Positions 59,823 through 64,000 of a stretch of DNA of 64,000 nt are shown piece by piece (position 1 is the stretch's first letter; the number at the start of each line of letters is the position of its first letter). The stretch covers positions 1,674,001-1,738,000 of the forward strand of contig JBCAXA010000001.1 of the NCBI GenBank assembly GCA_038534295.1. The letters run 5' to 3'. The translations under genes and the position numbers were made by a program. Under the pieces are notes generated by a model. That model was given only the letters and a program-made list of their open reading frames with translations, ran no database searches and was not told the DNA's origin. The stretch comes from JBCAXA01 sp038534295 (GTDB lineage: Bacteria; Pseudomonadota; Gammaproteobacteria; Steroidobacterales; Woeseiaceae).

Positions 59823-61001
59823 CTAGATCAGCAGCCCCTCCCGCCGGTATAGCCGCACGGCAAGTAAGGCGAGCGCGATTCCGATCGCGAGCGTTGACCC
59901 AGCGGACAGTGCGACCCACAGCGGTTCGATCGGCTCGTTTTTGATGAGCTCAGTAACCAGCAGGTGTTGGCTGAGGCTCGGCACCAGCATCAGTTCCTGC
60001 GTGGGCCTAAGCGTCAGCACAGCGGCGATGATGATCGGAATCGTAGGCAGCAGCAGCACAAAGGTCATGTACGTCTGCGCTTCTTTGTAGCTCTTGGTAA
60101 ACGACGCGACCACCGTCATCAACGAGGCGCCGACCAACGCGAACGGCGCAAAAATGAAAAACGCCGGCACGATGACGTTTGGCCCGAAATTGGCCGTCAT
60201 CCCGAGCTTTTCGAGCGGCAGGAAGCCGATCGCCAGCATGAACGCGACGAGCGAACCCGCCAGCGACAGCAACATATAAAGACAGCTCGCCGCGATCTTG
60301 CCGGTGATTAGCTCGCCGCGGCTAACTGGAAGGGTAAGGAGTGGCTCGAGCGAGCCGCGTTCGCGTTCGCCCGCGGTCGAGTCGATGGCGAGGTACATGC
60401 CGCCCATCAACATGGCGAACAGAATGAAGTACGTCAGCATGCCGAGAATCAGCGCCGAACGACCGGACGGCGTCGACGTGTCGATCTGATCGACGAGCAG
60501 CGGTTGTACAACGGTCGGCTCGATACCTCGCGCCAGCAACCGCAGCGCACCGATCTGTCGACCCCACGCGTTGACGAGTCCGGACGCCCGGTCGGCGCGG
60601 GGCCCGGCCTGCGAGCTCGATTGATCAGCCACGACCTCGACGCGGACCGGCTGACCAGCACGCAGCTGCGCGCCAAAGTCGTCGGGAATGACGAGCGCCA
60701 AATCGAGCTCGCCGGTGCGCACGGCTTCGATGACGGTCGTTCGATCATCGCCCGCGGTACTTATATCGACGTTTTCCTGTTCCAGAAACGCGATTAACCC
60801 TGGCGCTGCGTCCGCATTGAGTACCGGTAACTCCAGCGGCTTTTCAGTGCCAGTCAACGCCCGCGACAGCGTTAGCGTCATGATGCCGACGAACATGATG
60901 GGTCCGAACAGCGGCGCAAACAGCGCCGACATCAGCGTGCGACGATCGCGAAAGTTCTCGACGATCTCTTTGCTGAAAACCGTCCGAAATGCCGGCGTCA
61001 T
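59823..61001 (-). CDS. ABC transporter permease (NatB/ABC-2 type)
   Basis: The ATG at 61001 overlaps the stop of the ATPase gene (ATGA) and gives 392 residues; the longer frame upstream lies inside that gene. The protein is of the NatB/ABC-2 group, with an N-terminal helix, a large extracytoplasmic loop (about residues 55-175), and a cluster of five or six C-terminal helices with the motif GERERGSLEPLLTLPVSRGE. Such exporters move sodium, drugs or lipids, and the substrate is unknown here. Confidence 0.92.
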   Translation of the reverse strand: MTPAFRTVFSKEIVENFRDRRTLMSALFAPLFGPIMFVGIMTLTLSRALTGTEKPLELPVLNADAAPGLIAFLEQENVDISTAGDDRTTVIEAVRTGELDLALVIPDDFGAQLRAGQPVRVEVVADQSSSQAGPRADRASGLVNAWGRQIGALRLLARGIEPTVVQPLLVDQIDTSTPSGRSALILGMLTYFILFAMLMGGMYLAIDSTAGERERGSLEPLLTLPVSRGELITGKIAASCLYMLLSLAGSLVAFMLAIGFLPLEKLGMTANFGPNVIVPAFFIFAPFALVGASLMTVVASFTKSYKEAQTYMTFVLLLPTIPIIIAAVLTLRPTQELMLVPSLSQHLLVTELIKNEPIEPLWVALSAGSTLAIGIALALLAVRLYRREGLLI

Positions 61002-61732
61002 GACGGCGATCCGCCGACGCTGCCAATGGCGGCGACAAACACTTCTTCGAGGTCTTCCTCGCGAAAGCGTTCGCGGAGCGCATCTGGCGTACCGTGCGCG
61101 GCGACTTGGCCGTTCGCAACAATGACGATTTCGTCGCAGATGGCCGCAACCTCCTGCATGACATGGCTGGAGAACAGCACACATTTGCCGGCGCGTTTCA
61201 AATTGACGATCAGCTCACGCAGAGCGCGTGTGGCCATCACATCGAGACCGTTGGTCGGTTCGTCCAAAATGACGTTGGACGGTTCGTGGACCAGGGCACG
61301 CGCGAGCGCGACCTTGGTCTTCTGGCCCTGCGAGAAGCCTTTGGTTTTCCGATCGGCGAACTCACCGATGTCGAGCAGCTGCACCATTTGCTCGACGCGA
61401 TCGCGCAAGGCGTTGCCGCCGAGCCCATGCAGCCGACCGAAGTAGCGAATGTTTTCGCGGGCGGTCAGGTGCGGATACAAGCCGGCGCCGTGCGGCAGTG
61501 CGCCGAGTCGACTGCGCGCCCCAACCGGATCGCTGGCGACGTCGATACCGTCAATGCTGGCCGTGCCCGAGTCTGGCGCAAGCACGGTGTAGAGCATCCG
61601 CAGCGTCGTTGATTTACCGGCCCCGTTCGGACCGAGCAGACCGGTGATTTTGCCGTCGGTGGCTTCGAGACTGACGTCGCGAACGGCTTCGACGTCGCCG
61701 AATCGCTTGGCGAATCGGTCGACGACAATCAT
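60998..61732 (-). CDS. ABC transporter ATP-binding protein (NatA type)
   Basis: The 244-residue ATPase has Walker A LLGPNGAGKSTTLRML near residue 33, the signature FSQGQKTKVALARALV near 133, and Walker B NVILDEPTNGLDVMATR near 153. The H-loop lies in LFSSHVMQEVAAICDE. It pairs with the ABC-2 permease gene, which it overlaps. It also overlaps the end of the S33 hydrolase gene upstream, making a three-gene coupled operon. Confidence 0.95.
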   Translation of the reverse strand: MIVVDRFAKRFGDVEAVRDVSLEATDGKITGLLGPNGAGKSTTLRMLYTVLAPDSGTASIDGIDVASDPVGARSRLGALPHGAGLYPHLTARENIRYFGRLHGLGGNALRDRVEQMVQLLDIGEFADRKTKGFSQGQKTKVALARALVHEPSNVILDEPTNGLDVMATRALRELIVNLKRAGKCVLFSSHVMQEVAAICDEIVIVANGQVAAHGTPDALRERFREEDLEEVFVAAIGSVGGSPS

Positions 61733-63204
61733 TCGGCTGGCCCCGAGAAATCGACAAAAAACGGCATGACGGCCAGATCATCGACGCACGCTGCGTCAAC
61801 CGGGAGCGGCTCTTCGGCTTCGAGAAACCTCGCCATCAGCCGCGGCACGCAGCCATGCGGGGCAAGGCCGTGGCCATAGGCCGGACCCACCACGTGTTGA
61901 TGCTGGCTGAGTCCTTCGGTGGCCTTTTCCGCGTAGATCGGCGGTGTTACCGGGTCGTTCTCGCCGGATAGCAGCAATGTCGGTGTATCGACAGCCAGCG
62001 GCTCGCGGAAATCGGCGTCGATCGGTCCCGCCGGCCATGCAGTGCAGACCGCGGCCATTGCATCGTACGATTGCTGTCCAAGATAGGTCTCCGACAGCGT
62101 TTGGACAATATCGCCGACCTCGCCATAGAACGGGGCATCTTCGGAGCACACCACGGCATAGTGCATGCCGATATTCAAGGTGCTTACCAGCTGGCGTTCG
62201 ATCATCGCAAACTGCGCGGCCAGCGGTTGCAGGTTGTCATTATGTAAGGCCTCGTCGATTAGCAGCGGCATCAGCGCGACGGTCGTCGGTGAGTAGCTCA
62301 ACAGCCGCATCGCGGCACCGAATTCTGCCGTGCCGAGCAATTGTTCAGTCTGTGACCCGGTGCGCGGGTCGGGCAGCACCACGGTCGCTGGCTCATCGGC
62401 TAGCTGCGTGCGCAGCGTCGTGAAGTCGTCGGCTAGGTTTGGAAAGCGATCGCTACATCTTGAATCGGCCGCGCAACGCGCAAACATTTGATCGAGGGCG
62501 TTTTGCGCATCGATCGCGATAGCGGGCCCAAGGATCAGACCGGGATACGCCACGCCATCGAGAATCATGCGCCGGAGGCGATCCGGAAAGCGGCGCGCGT
62601 AATGCTGCGCAACACGCGTGCCGTACGAGACGCCGTAGATATTCAATGACTCGTAACCCAGCGCCTCCCGCACGGCATCGAGGTCGCGCACCGCAACGCT
62701 GGTCGTGAAATAGCGCGGATCACCGTCAAGCGCTGCAATACAGAGTTCGGCAGCTCGAGCAATTACGTCCAGATCGCTCGAGTCTTCGAACTGCGCTTCG
62801 ACGTCGGGGCAAACCAACGGATTCGACGCACCGGTGCCGCGTTGGTCGATCAGCAGGATTTCGCGGTTTAGCCGAACCGCTTCGAAGGCGCCTTGGTAGC
62901 CAAGATAAAACTCGATGGTCGACTGGCCCGGACCGCCCGCAATCAGCACCAGCGGATCGGGTAACGGGTCGATGTTCAAGGACGGGACGAGCGCGACGGC
63001 GAGCTCGATCTCGCGGCTCGCCGGGTCGTCCCGGTTTTCTGGAACGGCGAGGCGACCGCAGCGCGCCGGGACGCTGCGCGCCAGCGTGACTTGATCGAGT
63101 CGGCAAGCCGCAAGCCAATCGTCGGTGGGGGCCGCGCGGGCAACGCCCGCCACTAGCGCGACAACGGTAAGGGTCAGCCACGCGGCTCGCGACGGTATGC
63201 TCAC
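61729..63204 (-). CDS. Secreted alpha/beta hydrolase, S33 peptidase (TAP-like) type
   Basis: The 491-residue protein has a signal peptide (about residues 1-24) and an alpha/beta hydrolase of the proline iminopeptidase/tripeptidyl aminopeptidase type. The oxyanion region is LVLIAGGPGQSTIEFY, the nucleophile Ser193 is in YGVSYGTRVAQHYA, and the C-terminal LLLSGENDPVTPP and AYGHGLAPHGC supply Asp and His. It is first in an operon with an ABC exporter, so peptide processing tied to export or self-protection is conceivable. Confidence 0.92.
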   Translation of the reverse strand: MSIPSRAAWLTLTVVALVAGVARAAPTDDWLAACRLDQVTLARSVPARCGRLAVPENRDDPASREIELAVALVPSLNIDPLPDPLVLIAGGPGQSTIEFYLGYQGAFEAVRLNREILLIDQRGTGASNPLVCPDVEAQFEDSSDLDVIARAAELCIAALDGDPRYFTTSVAVRDLDAVREALGYESLNIYGVSYGTRVAQHYARRFPDRLRRMILDGVAYPGLILGPAIAIDAQNALDQMFARCAADSRCSDRFPNLADDFTTLRTQLADEPATVVLPDPRTGSQTEQLLGTAEFGAAMRLLSYSPTTVALMPLLIDEALHNDNLQPLAAQFAMIERQLVSTLNIGMHYAVVCSEDAPFYGEVGDIVQTLSETYLGQQSYDAMAAVCTAWPAGPIDADFREPLAVDTPTLLLSGENDPVTPPIYAEKATEGLSQHQHVVGPAYGHGLAPHGCVPRLMARFLEAEEPLPVDAACVDDLAVMPFFVDFSGPAE

Positions 63205-63282
63205 GGCGCGAGAGTCTGGACGCTGATCACAATGCTGTCAAAGCGTTTTGGAACCACTGGTAAGGCCACGTAGAATCTCGTC

Positions 63283-64000
63283 ATGACCCGTTCACATCGA
63301 CAATTCGACGTCATTGTCATCGGCGGCGGCCACGCCGGCACCGAGGCGGCCCTTGCGGCCGCACGCGTCGGTGCGGCCACGCTGCTCGTGACCGACAACA
63401 TCGAAACGATCGGGCAGATGAGCTGCAATCCGGCGATCGGTGGCATTGGCAAAGGTCATCTGACGCGTGAAGTCGACGCGCTCGGCGGTGCGATGGCAGC
63501 CGCCATCGACGAAGCGGGGATCCAATTTCGGACGCTGAATGCCAGTAAGGGACCGGCCGTCCGAGCGACCCGCGCCCAGGCCGATCGCAATCTGTATCGG
63601 CAGGCGATTCGTCGACGGGTCGAGAATCAATCCGGTCTGCAGGTGTTTCAAAGCGCGGTCGACGATCTTCTTATCGACGGTGAGCGTATTCGCGGTGTCG
63701 TCACGCGCGCCGGGCTCGAGTTCTTCGCGACGACGGTCGTGCTGACCACCGGTACGTTTCTGGGCGGTCGCATTCATATCGGCCACAAACAAAGCGACGG
63801 CGGACGGGCCGGCGATCCGGCATCCAACCGACTCGCCGAGCGGCTGCGTGCGCTGCCATTGAAAGTCGGCCGGCTGAAGACCGGCACGCCACCGCGGCTG
63901 GACGGGCGTACGCTCGACTACAGCCGCATGCGCGAGCAACCGGGCGATACGCCCACGCCGCTGTTTTCGTTTCTCGGTCGGCGCTCGCAACATCCGCGGC
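63283..64000 (+). CDS. mnmG: tRNA uridine-5-carboxymethylaminomethyl modification enzyme MnmG, 3' end outside window
   Basis: MnmG is the FAD- and NADH-using partner of MnmE. The ATG at 63283 opens a frame that runs to the window edge, covering about 239 of roughly 630 residues. The FAD-binding DVIVIGGGHAGTEAALAA lies at residues 9-26. SCNPAIGGIGKGHLTREVDA, LNASKGPAVRATRAQADR and TTGTFLGGRIHIG follow in the canonical order. It is divergent from the S33 hydrolase gene. mnmE is about 4 kb away on the same strand. Confidence 0.98.
   Translation, partial: MTRSHRQFDVIVIGGGHAGTEAALAAARVGAATLLVTDNIETIGQMSCNPAIGGIGKGHLTREVDALGGAMAAAIDEAGIQFRTLNASKGPAVRATRAQADRNLYRQAIRRRVENQSGLQVFQSAVDDLLIDGERIRGVVTRAGLEFFATTVVLTTGTFLGGRIHIGHKQSDGGRAGDPASNRLAERLRALPLKVGRLKTGTPPRLDGRTLDYSRMREQPGDTPTPLFSFLGRRSQHPR

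Noticed and set aside
1..64000. tRNA, rRNA or tmRNA genes
   Set aside because: No cloverleaf-like sequence with a conserved T-loop (GGTTCGAATCC type) or rRNA segment was noticed in the gaps; a tRNAscan run would be decisive.

Overview
The window is a 64 kb stretch of a GC-rich gammaproteobacterial chromosome spanning the replication-origin neighbourhood. Evidence for this is the block gyrB-recF-dnaN-dnaA on the minus strand facing rpmH-rnpA-yidC on the plus strand, with mnmE and mnmG beyond, and glyQ-glyS-gmhB-plsC on the other side of gyrB. A glnA-(DUF4124)-ntrB-ntrC cluster, a rhodanese-grxC-secB-gpsA-trmL cluster and an envC-ctpA-yibQ cluster are also gammaproteobacterial in layout. The gene mix (TRAP, POT and OPT transporters, Trk potassium uptake, a PEP-CTERM protein) fits a free-living, probably marine or sediment heterotroph. 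A Woeseia-like or Chromatiales-like lineage is a guess, not a demonstrated placement. Coding density is high and no rRNA, tRNA, CRISPR array, prophage or intact insertion sequence was seen.

Layout. 1-4.6 kb: 3' part of trkA, then trkH and TRAP permease genes dctQ and dctM. 4.6-8.7 kb (minus): YceI protein, a secreted protein of unknown function, a membrane protein gene with a broken 3' end, and a TRAP binding protein with a twin-arginine signal. 8.9-10.8 kb: dtd and tatABC. 11-17.3 kb: POT and OPT oligopeptide transporters and a HerA-like ATPase. 17.5-23.6 kb: accessory genes (secreted protein, ElyC/YdcF, small membrane protein, Acg-like nitroreductase, PEP-CTERM protein, MarR-monooxygenase-membrane protein operon). 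23.6-29.9 kb (minus): an envelope operon envC, ctpA, yibQ, GGDEF cyclase, DUF1287, six-domain Kazal protein, GNAT. 30-34.7 kb: rhodanese, grxC, secB, gpsA, two small genes, trmL, class 1 dihydroorotate dehydrogenase. 34.7-35.1 kb: a 103-bp tandem array built from REP-type hairpins. 35.1-40.9 kb (minus): peroxiredoxin, ntrC, ntrB, DUF4124, glnA. 41.2-45.5 kb: glyQ, glyS, gmhB, plsC. 45.6-46.9 kb: VOC protein and an XRE/membrane-protein pair. 47-53.3 kb (minus): gyrB, recF, dnaN, dnaA, with a DnaA-box cluster between dnaN and dnaA. 53.5-64 kb: rpmH, rnpA, yidC, accessory genes including an alpha/beta hydrolase-OsmC fusion, mnmE, an S33 hydrolase with a two-gene ABC exporter, and the 5' part of mnmG.

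How the parts work together. Nitrogen control is complete in cis: ntrB and ntrC lie downstream of glnA, NtrC carries the sigma-54 contact motif, and the glnA upstream region has a GG-N10-GC sigma-54 promoter with two NtrC-type palindromes about 96 and 125 bp upstream of the predicted start site. The TRAP transporter is split (QM at 2.7 kb, P at 7.6 kb on the other strand), and its Tat-type binding protein sits beside tatABC. No clearly new defence or biosynthetic system was found. The most unusual items are the Kazal protein whose six domains all lack the same disulfide, the REP-based 103-bp array, the disrupted membrane gene at 6.4-7.5 kb, and the paired operator palindromes in front of the MarR and XRE genes.
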